Notes: generated by a model from the sequence alone, not told the origin. A stretch of 52,418 nt of DNA from Halobacillus alkaliphilus (GCF_900113125.1 NZ_FOOG01000027.1:1-52418); one strand, 5' to 3'; positions 17,103 through 27,265 are shown, numbered from the stretch's first letter. A program made the numbers and translations.

Positions 17103-18422
17103 ATGAATTCATCATTTGAAAGTCTATATGGAAGCATGTCTGATTTACTAGCCCCGAGTATGGCAAAAGACCATCCGAATCTGCCGGTTGAAAAGGAGGA
17201 GGGGTGTTACTATTACGGAACAGATGGTAAGAAATATTTGGATTTCACCTCGGGTATTGCTGTAGCTAATACCGGTCACCGTCATCCGAAAGTGGTTCAG
17301 GCCATTAAGGATAGTGCAGATAACTTAATGCATGGTCCTTCCGGAGTGATTATGTATGATTCTATTCTCAGAGTTGCTGATCGATTAAAAGAGAAATTAC
17401 CTGGAAACCTGGATTGCTTCTTTTTTGCAAACAGCGGTACTGAGGCCATAGAGGGAGCTTTAAAACTAGCTAAATATGCGACTCAACGCCCTTATACGAT
17501 TTCCTTTACTGGCTGTTTTCACGGCAGATCGCTGGGTGCGCTGGGAGTCAGCACCTCAAAAAGTAAATATCGAAAATTTTTGCAGCCTAATGGACTGACT
17601 TATCAGCTGCCTTACGCGGACAGCTCAGGGTGTCCAGAGGGGCAAGATGTAGGGAAGTTCTGTGCGGAAAAACTCGAAAAAGAGGTAGAATTGTTATTTG
17701 ATCATCAGGTAACGCCGGAAGAAGTCGCCTGCATGATTGTGGAGCCAGTCCTTGGAGAAGGCGGTTATATTATTCCTCCTAAAGCTTGGCTGCAAAAGGT
17801 TCGTGAAGTTTGCGACCGCCATGGTATTCTTTTAATTTTTGACGAGGTCCAGACAGGGTTCGGACGAACTGGGGAGTGGTTTGCGGCTCAAACATTTGAA
17901 GTTACCCCTGATATAATGGCGATCGCTAAAGGAATAGCTTCAGGCATGCCTCTAAGTGCTACGGTTGCTTCTAAGGAACTGATGAGTAAATGGCCAATGG
18001 GGACTCACGGAACCACGTTCGGGGGGAACCCTATTGCCTGTTCAGCAGCACTTGCTACCCTGGATGTAATGGAAGAGGAACAGCTAATAGATAATTCAAG
18101 AGAACTCGGAGCATACGCCTTACGAAGGTTAAAAGAAATAAGAGAGAGACATGAAGTCATCGGCGAGGTACGGGGGATAGGACTCATGATTGGAATAGAA
18201 ATTATCCACCCTGAATCAGGGGATCCGGACGGAGCTGGGATGATGAATATATTAGACACTTCTCTTGAAAAAGGTGTACTCTTCTACTTATGCGGGAAGC
18301 ACCAGGAAGTTATCCGCATGATTCCACCGCTTATCGTTACCAGAGAGCAAATTGATCAGGGCTTGGCCGTATTTGAAGAGGCCGTATATGAATTCGAACA
18401 AAAATTATATGTACAATCGTAA
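17103..18422 (+). CDS. Class III PLP aminotransferase (4-aminobutyrate aminotransferase-like)
   Basis: 439 residues. The PLP Schiff-base lysine is K276 in [12 protein letters not shown], with the cofactor-contacting [11 protein letters not shown] block (D247). [25 protein letters not shown] and [17 protein letters not shown] are also class III features. The family transfers the terminal amino group of GABA, ornithine-like or other omega-amino donors to an oxo acid. GabT is the best match, but the substrate cannot be fixed by eye. It is second in the sigma-54 operon, with gaggaaa upstream. No succinate-semialdehyde dehydrogenase gene lies nearby, which leaves the pathway open. Confidence 0.85.
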   Translation: MNSSFESLYGSMSDLLAPSMAKDHPNLPVEKEEGCYYYGTDGKKYLDFTSGIAVANTGHRHPKVVQAIKDSADNLMHGPSGVIMYDSILRVADRLKEKLPGNLDCFFFANSGTEAIEGALKLAKYATQRPYTISFTGCFHGRSLGALGVSTSKSKYRKFLQPNGLTYQLPYADSSGCPEGQDVGKFCAEKLEKEVELLFDHQVTPEEVACMIVEPVLGEGGYIIPPKAWLQKVREVCDRHGILLIFDEVQTGFGRTGEWFAAQTFEVTPDIMAIAKGIASGMPLSATVASKELMSKWPMGTHGTTFGGNPIACSAALATLDVMEEEQLIDNSRELGAYALRRLKEIRERHEVIGEVRGIGLMIGIEIIHPESGDPDGAGMMNILDTSLEKGVLFYLCGKHQEVIRMIPPLIVTREQIDQGLAVFEEAVYEFEQKLYVQS

Positions 18423-18459
18423 TTAAGGAAGCCTGAGCAAATCGCTCAGGCTTCCTTAA
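18423..18459 (+). terminator. Hairpin ending the aminotransferase operon
   Basis: TTAAGGAAGCCTGAGC / GCTCAGGCTTCCTTAA with a 5-base loop right after the stop. The T tail is weak, but position and stem strength suggest a terminator. Confidence 0.75.
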
Positions 18460-18532
18460 ATGTGATTAAATATGAAGAATAAATAATAGAATCTAATACA
18501 AAAAATCTCTTGAAATATCCATTTCATGATTT

Positions 18533-18796
18533 TCAGCCAGTCTTCATTTTAAATACCCATCCATAATAACTTCTATCTGGCATACTGATTTGAATAGCTC
18601 CCTTTGGAATATGGCCCCAATCGATCTCGTAAATCGAGTCTATTTCTTGAATGGGGAGACGAATCGTATCCCAGCCGAATACTAGACTAAGCTTAAGATT
18701 ACTATTAATAATTTTATAATTAACCGTTATTAAATTACCGATAACTAAAATGAGAGCAAAAATCAGAAAGAATAAGGATAAATTAACTACAACCAT
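18533..18796 (-). CDS. Small single-span membrane protein with PH-like tail
   Basis: 87 residues: one long hydrophobic segment (about 3-25), then a soluble part with beta-strand character ending WVFKMKTG. The pattern LVFGWDTIRLPIQEIDSIYE resembles the start of short bacterial PH-like (DUF304-type) domains, but it is too short for confidence. The start is uncertain because the best purine-rich stretch (gggaga) is rather far upstream of the ATG at 18796. There is no functional clue from its neighbours. Confidence 0.45.
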   Translation of the reverse strand: MVVVNLSLFFLIFALILVIGNLITVNYKIINSNLKLSLVFGWDTIRLPIQEIDSIYEIDWGHIPKGAIQISMPDRSYYGWVFKMKTG

Positions 18797-19224
18797 ATAA
18801 GTTATTCATCTCCCTTCTTTATAAGAATGATTACGATTATATAAGAGTAGGGTTTCATTTTAATTGCTGCTACGACTATAAGAGATGACAGAAAGAGCAG
18901 AAATGCTTAAGAAAATTGGATGTATAATCTTGTTAAAGGCCATAACGTTCTCGCTCTTGTTGCGCAGGAAGTTTCAAACACATAAATCGAACTCTTCTCT
19001 AAATAATTTATGAATGAGCACCAAAACGGAAGGAATCCTGGGGACTTAAGAGTGAGAAATGTATGAGTGAAACGATAAATATTTTAATAACAATATAAAG
19101 TTATGTACATAAATGTAAAGAGCACACCTAAATATTAATGTAGGAATGCTCTATTTCTTTTCGCTAAGATTAAAAAATTAATTGTAAACTTTGAATTTAT
19201 TTATTAGTTTAACGGAGTAACATT
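18797..19224. other. Intergenic stretch without a convincing gene
   Basis: AT-rich, with only short open frames. A fragment at about 18937-19005 (plus strand) could encode LVKGHNVLALVAQEVSNT before a stop and may be a scrap of a lost gene. A hairpin AGAGCA...TGCTCT lies at about 19119-19155. Confidence 0.35.
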
Positions 19225-19410
19225 TCACCTGTAAAAGATTGTTTCATTAAAATTTTCATAAAGAGAGGGTTCTGGCTTTATTCCACTAACTGGCGTTTCT
19301 GTGTGGCTTTTTGTAATTTGACTCACCTGGGTTTTTTTGGCGCATTTACAATTCTTTTTTTTAGCGGTTTGCTCCATATAATGATGGACCTTTTTTTTCT
19401 GCCTCTTCAA
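19225..19410 (-). CDS. Possible small basic protein
   Basis: 61 codons from TTG at 19410, with a gggtggg-like stretch upstream; an internal ATG would give 50 residues. The product is rich in Lys in its first half (KRQKKKVHHYME, TAKKKNCKCAKK) with a CKC pair. It lies 64 bases after the Cys-rich gene on the same strand. I do not recognise it. Weak start signals make this a tentative call. Confidence 0.3.
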   Translation of the reverse strand: MKRQKKKVHHYMEQTAKKKNCKCAKKTQVSQITKSHTETPVSGIKPEPSLYENFNETIFYR

Positions 19411-19474
19411 TCAGTATCCCACCCTTCTACTAGTTAAATAATGTAACTGAAAAGACCAGTTATTTTAAAGGAAT

Positions 19475-20461
19475 TCAACCATTTTGTGTGGAACAATCTG
19501 GAAGGTCGACAGTGAAAAGTATCGTAAGAGTCGACTGGCCAGTAGTTGAATCCGTATCAACTGTCGTTTCTGATGGGTTAATTACAACGTTCTCACATGT
19601 AGGAAGTGTACAAGGAGGAGTAAAGTCGTCAATACAAGTGAAGCATTGCTTAGTGAAGGTATCATCCACAAGGCACGAAGCTGCAATTGGTGTGTCGCCA
19701 CATGCATCATCTGAAGGGGTTAAAGGTACGTTAAAGATAATTTCTAGATCTACACTTTGTAACCACTCGTTTACCCTAACGCAACACTCAAGTTCTTGGT
19801 CACAAACAATTACAGTTGCTAGTTTTTCACAGTTACCTACTAATTCGCAGTTTGCGTCGCCAATACAAAATCCAGCCATAACATCATCTGCAGTTCCTTC
19901 AAAAGAAAAACAGCTAGGTAAGTCAATACTGCATTGGAATACCGAAGGAGTGGCACACTCACAGGCATCTTCACATTCATCATCTACACATACTGGGGCG
20001 CAAATTTGGCCACATCTGCCTTCATTTCCAAACTTCAGCTGAAAGCAAGCAGGAGCAAGCTCAAAATCACTTCCAAGGATGATTTGAAATCTTTGAGCAA
20101 AACCTTCACTTAATTCTCCAAAATCGTCAAGTTCATCAAACTTTAAACCGGTAATAACTCCGTCACAAGGAGCATCTCCCTCAGGACATGCGAACATTTC
20201 ATTATTTTGCGAAGGATATTGGCATACCCCTTGCATGAACATGTCTGGGGGACTGTCTCCAATTGGGAATACTTCACTTACAAGACAGTTTTCAAATTCA
20301 CAGGCATCAAGCTCGATAATCCAATTACTTAACGCGGAGGAGGCTCCTGTATTTCTAATTTCGTAAATTAAATTTTCCTGGTCAATAAGTTCAACTTCAA
20401 ACCCATCAACACTATCTTCTAATTGACACACATCTTGCGTGGGGCGTGGTACACATCTCAT
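19475..20461 (-). CDS. Cysteine-rich acidic protein of unknown function
   Basis: 328 residues with 29 cysteines, many in CxnC groups (CGQICAPVC, DECEDACEC, ECCVRV, QCFTC). It is strongly acidic, with no signal peptide, lipobox or membrane segment. Two similar beta-rich parts appear likely, about 20-160 and 180-320, separated by a Cys-dense linker (150-185). The ATG has gaaaggaag ten bases upstream. Cys-rich proteins without an export signal in spore formers are often spore-surface components made in the mother cell; this is only an analogy. I do not recognise a family. A 184-codon frame on the opposite strand is regarded as a shadow. Confidence 0.7.
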   Translation of the reverse strand: MRCVPRPTQDVCQLEDSVDGFEVELIDQENLIYEIRNTGASSALSNWIIELDACEFENCLVSEVFPIGDSPPDMFMQGVCQYPSQNNEMFACPEGDAPCDGVITGLKFDELDDFGELSEGFAQRFQIILGSDFELAPACFQLKFGNEGRCGQICAPVCVDDECEDACECATPSVFQCSIDLPSCFSFEGTADDVMAGFCIGDANCELVGNCEKLATVIVCDQELECCVRVNEWLQSVDLEIIFNVPLTPSDDACGDTPIAASCLVDDTFTKQCFTCIDDFTPPCTLPTCENVVINPSETTVDTDSTTGQSTLTILFTVDLPDCSTQNG

Positions 20462-20639
20462 TATTATAATCTTCCTTTCAAATGTTATTCTCTAATAAGA
20501 TATGTCCGTTTATAGTATTTGGTATAGTTATACATCCCTTTTAATGAAAATTCGTTTGAAATCAATAAGTTGAGCTCCTGCATAGAGTTTGAAATAATTG
20601 AGCTTATATCTTGCTTGAGAATGGAGGGAGAAGTAAGCT

Positions 20640-21074
20640 ATGCAGTGGTTATTAATGTTACTGGTTTTTATAGGTGGAATTGGAGTAGCCGTCCAGTCAT
20701 CTGTCAATGGGGGGCTCGGACAGAAGATTGGTGTATTTGAAGGAGCATTTACATCCTTTTTAGTAGGGACAGTCGTCTTATTTTTAGTCATGCTCTTTTT
20801 CGGGAAAGGGAATATAATGAACGTATTTCAAGTGCCGAAATGGCAGCTTCTTGGTGGTGTGCTGGGAGCTTTCTTTGTTTCGACCATGGTTTTAGCTGTA
20901 CCAAGGATAGGAGTAGGCGCTGCCATTTTTACGCTAATATCGGCTCAGCTTATTGCAAGCTCACTCATCGATCACTTCGGCTGGCTTGGTATGAAACAGA
21001 TCCCGCTCGATGGTCAAAGAATAGCTGGCATGGCGCTTATGATTATTGCTATTTTGCTTTATACTAAAAATTAA
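20640..21074 (+). CDS. YdcZ/DUF606-type small DMT-family membrane protein
   Basis: 144 residues with five membrane segments. The N-terminal VFIGGIGVAVQSSVNGGLGQ and GAFTSFLVGTVVLF are hallmarks of DUF606 half-size members of the drug/metabolite transporter superfamily, which probably act as dimers. The ATG has ggaggga ten bases upstream. The substrate is unknown. It is a single gene with its own terminator, convergent with nadA. Confidence 0.8.
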   Translation: MQWLLMLLVFIGGIGVAVQSSVNGGLGQKIGVFEGAFTSFLVGTVVLFLVMLFFGKGNIMNVFQVPKWQLLGGVLGAFFVSTMVLAVPRIGVGAAIFTLISAQLIASSLIDHFGWLGMKQIPLDGQRIAGMALMIIAILLYTKN

Positions 21075-21087
21075 TTCTATCATACAT

Positions 21088-21124
21088 AAAGAAAGGCGCT
21101 TCTTTGTTTGAAGTGCCTTTCTTT
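21088..21124 (+). terminator. Bidirectional terminator between the DUF606 gene and nadA
   Basis: AAAGAAAGGCGCTTC / GAAGTGCCTTTCTTT with a 7-base loop. Confidence 0.85.
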
Positions 21125-21169
21125 AGTTGTCGACTTTTATTCATTGTACTTGTAAATTTCTTTTAAAAA

Positions 21170-22276
21170 TCAGGCCCTTGCCAGCATACGTTCCAGTGCT
21201 TTTTTAGCATCGGCTGCAATGTCAGAATCTACTTTAATTAGATTTTGAGGTTTCCCTTCGGCTAATGATTCCAAAGACCAGGCGAGGTGGGGGAGATCTA
21301 TTCGATTCATTGTAAGACAAGGACACATCCGCGGGTTTAAAGAAATAATATGCTGGTCCGGATGTTCTTGAATAATTCGTTTCACTAAATTCATTTCCGT
21401 GCCAATAGCCCATGAACTTCCAGGAGAAGCGTTTTCGATCTGGCTGATAATATAGTTTGTTGATCCGGCATAATCGGATAAAGCGACCACTTCACGGCTG
21501 CATTCGGGATGAACAATGATGTTCATATCAGGATAGTCTTTACGTACTTGCTTAACGTTTGAAACGGTAAAGTTTTCATGAACCGAACAGTGCCCTTTCC
21601 ATAAAATCACTTTCACTTCTTCGACAGGTACTTCGTGAAGCAACTCTTCTCGTATAGGATCCCATACGGCCATTTGTTCGAGGGGGATGCCGAGGTCGTA
21701 GGCGGTATTCCGTCCCAAGTGCTGATCCGGTAAAAACATAATACGCTCTTTCTGAGATAAGGCCCATTCGATCATGTCTGCTGCATTGGAGGAAGTGACT
21801 GTCGCTCCTCCGTGTTTTCCTACAAATGCTTTAATAGCAGCTGTGGAATTGACATAAGTAAGGGGAAGTATAGTGTCGTTAAACTTAGTCTTGAGCTTCT
21901 TCCACGCTTTTTCAGTTTGCGTGAGGTTTGCCATATCTGCCATCGAACAGCCGGCTCTCATGTCAGGAAGGTACACATGCTGGTCTTCCCTAGTTAAAAT
22001 ATCAGCGGTTTCTGCCATGAAATGTACTCCGCAAAAAACGATAGCTTCTGCTTCGTGCTGAGTTGCTGAGAGTTGAGCCAGTTTCAAAGAATCTCCTCGT
22101 ACATCGGCAAACTGGATGACTTCGTCTTTCTGATAGTGATGCCCCGGTAGAAAAAGGCGCGCGCCCATTGTCTTTTTGACATTCCAAATGATGGTTTCTA
22201 ATTCCTTCGTGCTCTTATTTTTGTAACGCTCAGGTAAAGTGGGGCTGGAATGCTCCATCGTTTCAAATAGATTCAT
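21170..22276 (-). CDS. nadA: Quinolinate synthase
   Basis: 368 residues from the ATG at 22276 (aaaggag upstream). It condenses iminoaspartate with dihydroxyacetone phosphate to quinolinate, using a [4Fe-4S] cluster. Conserved cysteines are visible in [32 protein letters not shown] and [21 protein letters not shown] is the N-terminal substrate block. It is the last gene of nadB-nadC-nadA; its start overlaps the end of nadC by 14 bases, so translation is coupled. Confidence 0.94.
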   Translation of the reverse strand: MNLFETMEHSSPTLPERYKNKSTKELETIIWNVKKTMGARLFLPGHHYQKDEVIQFADVRGDSLKLAQLSATQHEAEAIVFCGVHFMAETADILTREDQHVYLPDMRAGCSMADMANLTQTEKAWKKLKTKFNDTILPLTYVNSTAAIKAFVGKHGGATVTSSNAADMIEWALSQKERIMFLPDQHLGRNTAYDLGIPLEQMAVWDPIREELLHEVPVEEVKVILWKGHCSVHENFTVSNVKQVRKDYPDMNIIVHPECSREVVALSDYAGSTNYIISQIENASPGSSWAIGTEMNLVKRIIQEHPDQHIISLNPRMCPCLTMNRIDLPHLAWSLESLAEGKPQNLIKVDSDIAADAKKALERMLARA

Positions 22277-23126
22277 AGTTTGGTCTCCTTTGTTTAATCG
22301 AAACATTTGCGCTAATATCGAGAGAAGTGGCTGAATGGGTAAGCGCTCCAAGAGATATATAATCGACTCCCGATTCGCGGTAAGCAGCTAAATTATTCAA
22401 GTGAATTCCTCCTGAAGCTTCTGTGGTAATGTCAGAAGGGACGAGCTGAATTAAAGTTCTGATTTCTTCTGGAGTCCGGTTATCAAACATAATGCAGTCG
22501 GCTCCCGCCAGGACTGCTTCCTTAACCTGAGCTTCATTTTCTGTTTCCACTTCAATTTTAACCATATGACCTAACTTGGCTCTGACTGTTTCGACGGCGT
22601 TTAAAATGGAACCAGCAAAAGCTATATGATTATCTTTTAACATGACGGCGTCGTACAATCCAAATCTATGATTTACGCCCCCTCCCATTTGGACCGCGTA
22701 TTTTTCAAACATTCTTAACCCGGGTGTGGTCTTTCTTGTGTCACAAATTTTCGTTTTTTTATGATTTAGGATTTCGACGGCTTGTGCTGTAAGCGTAGAA
22801 ATTCCGCTCATTCGTTGAATTAAATTGAGGATCACCCGTTCACCTTTTAGTAGATGCACAATTGGCCCTTTGATAGTTGCAATTGATTCACTTGAATGAA
22901 TGGTTGTGCCATCCTGAACATTAACTTCTACTTCAATAGACGGGTCAAGCAGCTGGTAACCCTCTCGAATAATTTCCGTGCCGCAAAAAATCCCGGACTG
23001 TTTGCTTATAAAGTGAAGCTCACCGTCCAAATCTTGAGGAAAGAGGAAGTCACTGGTTACATCTCGATCCCCTATATCTTCTATAAAAAAATCTTCCAGC
23101 AGGCGCCTAACTTTTAATCTGTTCAT
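22263..23126 (-). CDS. nadC: Nicotinate-nucleotide pyrophosphorylase (quinolinate phosphoribosyltransferase)
   Basis: 287 residues. It converts quinolinate and PRPP to nicotinate mononucleotide. Typical blocks: [10 protein letters not shown] near the N-terminus, [52 protein letters not shown] and [11 protein letters not shown]. The ATG has aagaaggg upstream and overlaps the 3' end of nadB by 20 bases. Confidence 0.95.
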   Translation of the reverse strand: MNRLKVRRLLEDFFIEDIGDRDVTSDFLFPQDLDGELHFISKQSGIFCGTEIIREGYQLLDPSIEVEVNVQDGTTIHSSESIATIKGPIVHLLKGERVILNLIQRMSGISTLTAQAVEILNHKKTKICDTRKTTPGLRMFEKYAVQMGGGVNHRFGLYDAVMLKDNHIAFAGSILNAVETVRAKLGHMVKIEVETENEAQVKEAVLAGADCIMFDNRTPEEIRTLIQLVPSDITTEASGGIHLNNLAAYRESGVDYISLGALTHSATSLDISANVSIKQRRPNYESI

Positions 23127-24669
23127 TAAATGCCCTTCTTTCTAATGATCTTTGTAGGGTAATCTGTTGTTTCTGCCAGTTTTCCCGTTCAATAGGAAAA
23201 TCACTGCGATAATGTCCTCCCCGGCTTTCCTCCCGTTCCAAGGCAGAGGCAGTTACAATCCAGGCTGTCTGCATCATAAAGAAGCGAGTGATTTGTTCGA
23301 CAGTGAGCAAGTCAAGCCTGGATTCATGAAACTTCTCAAGTTGGAATGATTCCAGCCATTCCATTTGTTCGGTCAATTCTTGAGCCGAGCGGACAATTCC
23401 GACCCGATCCATCATGAAATGCTGGATTAATTCCTTTTCAGGCAATGTGGGGGAGAGGAGCATCGCGTTTTTCTTATTTTTATGAATAGGGATATGCTTT
23501 CCAGAATTACAGTTAATGTACTCGGCCAATCTTTTCCCAAAAATGAGGGCTTCCAGCAATGAATTGCTGGCGAGTCGATTAGCACCGTGAACACCGGTAC
23601 AGGCTGTTTCTCCGAGAGCATAAAGTCCTTCGACGGTGGTTCGTCCAATAGAATCTGTCTGGATACCTCCCATCGCGAAGTGGGCACCTGGGGCTACAGG
23701 GATTAGGCCTTTACTTAAATCAATACCGTGCTCTTTACAAAGTACAGTAACGGTAGGGAATTTCTTCTGAAAATCTTTAATAGATGTGATGTCTAAATAA
23801 ATGCTCTGTCCTTTTCTTAAGTAATCATAAATGTTCTGCGCTACTATATGTCTTGGAGCTAAGTCTTTAAGAGGGTGGACGTGTTCCATAATTCTTTCAC
23901 CCGTTTCATTAATTAATACAGCCCCTTCGCCTCTCACGGCCTCTGTAATTAGTCCTTTCGTTTCTCCGTTCGAGTATAAAAGGGTCGGGTGAAATTGTAT
24001 GAACTCCATGTCAGCAAGCTCTGCCCCGGCTATATAAGCTAAAGACATGCCATCTCCGGTAATTGTGTCTGCGTTAGAGGTGAATGAATAAATCTGACCA
24101 CAGCCTCCAGTTGAAAGAACCACATAGGGAGCTGAAAAGGTATGGGTACAGTTCTCTTGATCTTTGCTTTTAACTCCATAACATCGGCCAAGATCATCAA
24201 TAAGCAGCTCGAAAACAAATTGATTTTCATAAATAGATATATTAAAAGATAAGTGTTGAATTAGCCCCTCTACAATCCGCTTTCCGGTTTGGTCTCCACC
24301 TCCGTGGACGATTCGCCTTTGGTTATGAGCCCCCTCTTTTCCAAGAAGAAGAGCCCCTGTGTCATCAGTATCAAACTGACATCCATCCTTAATAAGTTCC
24401 TCCACGAGAGCGGGAGCTTCTTGCACCAATCGCATTACGGCCCGTGGATGATTCAAGTGACATCCGGCTTCGAGTGTATCTAAATAGTGTAGATAAGGAG
24501 TATCGCTAGGCCCGATTGCCGCTGCAATTCCTCCTTGAGCATAAGTAGAATTGCTATGTTTCAAAAAAGACTTTGTGAGAACAATCACATTTAAATCTTT
24601 GCTTAAGTGTCTGGCTAACTGTAAGGAGGCCAAGCCGCTTCCTACAATAATAACGTCTGCTTTTTTCAT
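23107..24669 (-). CDS. nadB: L-aspartate oxidase
   Basis: 520 residues. It oxidises L-aspartate to iminoaspartate, the first step of NAD synthesis. The FAD-binding motif is IIVGSGLASLQLARHL at residues 6-21. HSNSTYAQGGIAAA, HGGGDQTGKRIVEGL, ELADMEFIQFHPT and GLYALGETACTGVHGANRLA are family blocks. The ATG at 24669 has aggagg. It is the first gene of the operon and divergent from nifS, across a region with a NiaR-like operator. Confidence 0.95.
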   Translation of the reverse strand: MKKADVIIVGSGLASLQLARHLSKDLNVIVLTKSFLKHSNSTYAQGGIAAAIGPSDTPYLHYLDTLEAGCHLNHPRAVMRLVQEAPALVEELIKDGCQFDTDDTGALLLGKEGAHNQRRIVHGGGDQTGKRIVEGLIQHLSFNISIYENQFVFELLIDDLGRCYGVKSKDQENCTHTFSAPYVVLSTGGCGQIYSFTSNADTITGDGMSLAYIAGAELADMEFIQFHPTLLYSNGETKGLITEAVRGEGAVLINETGERIMEHVHPLKDLAPRHIVAQNIYDYLRKGQSIYLDITSIKDFQKKFPTVTVLCKEHGIDLSKGLIPVAPGAHFAMGGIQTDSIGRTTVEGLYALGETACTGVHGANRLASNSLLEALIFGKRLAEYINCNSGKHIPIHKNKKNAMLLSPTLPEKELIQHFMMDRVGIVRSAQELTEQMEWLESFQLEKFHESRLDLLTVEQITRFFMMQTAWIVTASALEREESRGGHYRSDFPIERENWQKQQITLQRSLERRAFNEQIKS

Positions 24670-24685
24670 AACTTTCCTCCTGTTT

Positions 24686-24702
24686 TTTACAGGTGTATTG
24701 AC
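24686..24702. promoter_or_regulatory. Putative NiaR (NadR/YrxA) operator between nadB and nifS
   Basis: TTTACAGGTGTATTGACA, reverse complement TGTCAATACACCTGTAAA, resembles the ACACCTGT-containing niacin repressor sites of Bacilli as I recall them. A related half (ATGACAAGTG) lies at 24729. No niaR gene is next to nifS. Confidence 0.45.
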
Positions 24703-24765
24703 ACTTATATTTACATAGAATTAAACTTATGACAAGTGGTTTACGGAAAAAGGAGGGTAAAAAGA

Positions 24766-25929
24766 ATGTCTAGCTATTTTGACTATGCCGCTACCTGTCC
24801 CATCGATGAAGAAGCACTCGAGGCTTATGTCAAAGCTTCACGTGAATTCTATGGGAACACCCGCAGTCTGCACGACTCGGGAACAAAAGCAGAAGTACTG
24901 CTATCTCATTGCCGCAAAACACTTGCGAATCTTCTCGGAGTTAATAAAGAAGGAATTTATTTTACGAGTGGAGGTACAGAAAGTAATCTGCTTGCTATGG
25001 AAGGTCTAATGAAAGCAGGTAAAGGAAATCATCTGATTACTTCTGCTGCCGAACATTCTTCTGTAAAAAATTCAGCAGAAAAATTGGAAGCAGATGGATA
25101 TGAAGTCAGCTGGGTTCCATTAACGAAGGATGGAACCATTGACGTAAGCGAATTAGAAAATTTAATGCGCGAAGATACCGTGCTTGTATGTATTCAGCAT
25201 GTAAATAGTGACATTGGAACAATACAGCCTATAGGAAGAATTCGAGAGGTTTGTGATAAGTGGGGGGCATGGTTACATAGCGACTGTGTGCAATCCTTCG
25301 GCAAGGTGGAGTTAAACTCAATTATACCTTGCCTGGATAGCTTTTCACTCTCTAGTCATAAAATATACGGACCTAAAGGGTCAGGGGCTTTGTACATAAG
25401 CCCATCTGTTTCTTTCCAGCCATTGCTGCCCAATGGAACTCATGAAGCCGGCGTTCGAGCTGGCACTGTAAATACCCCAGGGATCGCAGCTTTTACAACG
25501 GCTGCTGCAAAATCAATTCGAGAACTTCAGGAACGCCAGACTAAAATTAAAGCTTTAAAGCGTGAATTTTTAACTGCTTTGAAAGATATAAGATCTCAGG
25601 TCAAAGTAGTAGGCGAGTCCGGGAATTCGGTCCCGATCATTGGGTTATGTATCCATGGTTTTGAAGGTCAGTGGGTAATGCTTGAAGCCAATCGTCGCGG
25701 TTATGCATTTTCTACAGGAAGTGCCTGTCAAGTTGGGAGCGAAGGATTCCCTTCTATTCTTACGGCTGTAGGATTGAACAAGGAAGAGGCGAAATCTTTT
25801 ATCCGTCTATCTTTTAGCCACGATCAGACAAGCGAGGATATACAGGGAATCGTCGAATGTCTTAAAGAAATAGCAGCCGAATATGCTGTTCTTTCCAGCC
25901 AAGTGGAAAAGCCCGCTTTCTATAAATAG
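24766..25929 (+). CDS. nifS: Cysteine desulfurase, NifS type (NAD-linked)
   Basis: 387 residues from the ATG at 24766 (aaggaggg eight bases upstream). A class V PLP enzyme taking sulfur from cysteine. The PLP lysine is K199 in SLSSHKIYGPKGSG, and the persulfide-forming cysteine is C321 in FSTGSACQVGS. Being divergent from nadBCA matches B. subtilis nifS, which supplies the iron-sulfur cluster of quinolinate synthase. In B. subtilis the repressor gene nadR/niaR follows nifS; here a terminator and a potassium transporter follow. Confidence 0.9.
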   Translation: MSSYFDYAATCPIDEEALEAYVKASREFYGNTRSLHDSGTKAEVLLSHCRKTLANLLGVNKEGIYFTSGGTESNLLAMEGLMKAGKGNHLITSAAEHSSVKNSAEKLEADGYEVSWVPLTKDGTIDVSELENLMREDTVLVCIQHVNSDIGTIQPIGRIREVCDKWGAWLHSDCVQSFGKVELNSIIPCLDSFSLSSHKIYGPKGSGALYISPSVSFQPLLPNGTHEAGVRAGTVNTPGIAAFTTAAAKSIRELQERQTKIKALKREFLTALKDIRSQVKVVGESGNSVPIIGLCIHGFEGQWVMLEANRRGYAFSTGSACQVGSEGFPSILTAVGLNKEEAKSFIRLSFSHDQTSEDIQGIVECLKEIAAEYAVLSSQVEKPAFYK

Positions 25930-25940
25930 AAAGCGGGCTT
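25909..25940. terminator. Bidirectional terminator between nifS and the potassium transporter
   Basis: AAGCCCGCTTTCTA / TAGAAAGCGGGCTT with a 4-base loop. It overlaps the nifS stop codon. Confidence 0.85.
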
Positions 25941-25945
25941 ATATG

Positions 25946-27265
25946 CTAACCGGTTAATACGTCTTCGTTTGGATATTTGATCGGATCAGGTTTGTAACGG
26001 GCAAAAGCAAAAGCAAAAGTCAGGGGTCCTAACTTTCCTATGAGCATGATGAAAATAAGTGTTAATTTTCCGATTAGAGTTAAATGACCTGTTAGTCCCA
26101 TAGACAAACCAACAGTGCCAAAGGCAGATACTGTTTCGAACAGTATCATTAAAAAAGGGGCATCTTCGGAGAGGTTCAAGACAAAAGTCCCAAAAAATAC
26201 TACAGCTACACTGCCAACCGTAAGAGCGAGAGCACGCATGATCAGGTGGAAGTGGAAACTTCTGCGGTACAGAGTTACATGTTCTTTTTGCCTGAAAAAA
26301 GTGATGGAAGCAAGGACTATGATAAGAGCGGTGGATAGTTTGATACCACCAGCGGTAGAGGTACTGCCTCCACCGATAAACATAAGAATCAGCATGTAAA
26401 AAAGAGAAGACTCTTCCATCTGACTTATATCGATCGAATTAAATCCTGCAGTCCTTGGTGTTACTGCTTGAAAATATGCTGCTTGCAATTTCCCGAAGGT
26501 AGAAAAGTCTGCAATCGTGTCCGGATTATTGAATTCTAAAATAAAAATCATGAACAAGCTAACCAAGTTTATAAATAAGGTACCGACCAGCATTATTTTA
26601 GTGTGAAGAGAAAGGTGATAAAATTCTTTACTCTTCCACAAGTCAAAGACGACGGTAAATCCGATTCCGCCAATGATAAAAAGCAGTGTAATGATAATAT
26701 TAACGAGTGGGTCCACAGCATAAGCAGAGAGGCTGTCGGACCAGATAGAAAAACCGGCATTGTTGAAAGCGGAAATGGAATGAAAAATACTTGCGTAAAT
26801 ACCTTTAGTCAACCCCATTTCCGGGACCCATCTTAAAGACAAAAAAATGACAGCCAATGTTTCAATGGAAATTGAAAAAATAAATAATTTACGAACCAGG
26901 CGGATAACCCCGCCCAGGGAAGTTTGATTTAAAGCCTGCTGAATTAACAGCCGCTCCTTTATTCCAATCTTTTTACCAAGTACCATGTAAATCAGTACCG
27001 CAAAGGTCATGATTCCCAAACCGCCCACCTGGATCAAAACTAAAATGATAACCTGCCCGAACAAGGTAAATGCTGTACCTGTATCTATAACGACTAACCC
27101 GGTAACCGTCATAGCTGAGGTTGCTGTAAACAGAGCATCAATGAAAGTTATTCCATTGTATGTAGCAGTGGGCAGCTTCAGTAAAAATGTGCCTAGAGTA
27201 ATAAACAGGATAAAAATACTGATCAGCGTTTGAGGGGGATTCAAGTGTATCATACGGGTTTTCAT
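25946..27265 (-). CDS. Ktr/Trk-type potassium uptake membrane subunit (KtrB/KtrD family)
   Basis: 439 residues from the ATG at 27265 (aaggaga). Four pore-loop repeats with selectivity glycines are visible: SAMTVTGLVV, SISAFNNAGFS, VTPRTAGFNS and SAFGTVGLS. The gating-loop region GGGSTSTAGGIKLSTALI is also present. It forms a Na+-dependent K+ channel-like transporter when joined by an RCK regulatory ring (KtrA or KtrC). No RCK gene is adjacent, as for B. subtilis ktrD. Important for osmotic adaptation. Convergent with nifS and divergent from the Fur-controlled ATPase gene. Confidence 0.9.
   Translation of the reverse strand: MKTRMIHLNPPQTLISIFILFITLGTFLLKLPTATYNGITFIDALFTATSAMTVTGLVVIDTGTAFTLFGQVIILVLIQVGGLGIMTFAVLIYMVLGKKIGIKERLLIQQALNQTSLGGVIRLVRKLFIFSISIETLAVIFLSLRWVPEMGLTKGIYASIFHSISAFNNAGFSIWSDSLSAYAVDPLVNIIITLLFIIGGIGFTVVFDLWKSKEFYHLSLHTKIMLVGTLFINLVSLFMIFILEFNNPDTIADFSTFGKLQAAYFQAVTPRTAGFNSIDISQMEESSLFYMLILMFIGGGSTSTAGGIKLSTALIIVLASITFFRQKEHVTLYRRSFHFHLIMRALALTVGSVAVVFFGTFVLNLSEDAPFLMILFETVSAFGTVGLSMGLTGHLTLIGKLTLIFIMLIGKLGPLTFAFAFARYKPDPIKYPNEDVLTG

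Noticed and set aside
19488-20042. 184-codon plus-strand frame opposite the Cys-rich gene
   Set aside because: Low-complexity Ser/Thr/Val product without a ribosome binding site; the minus-strand frame is longer and has a proper start.
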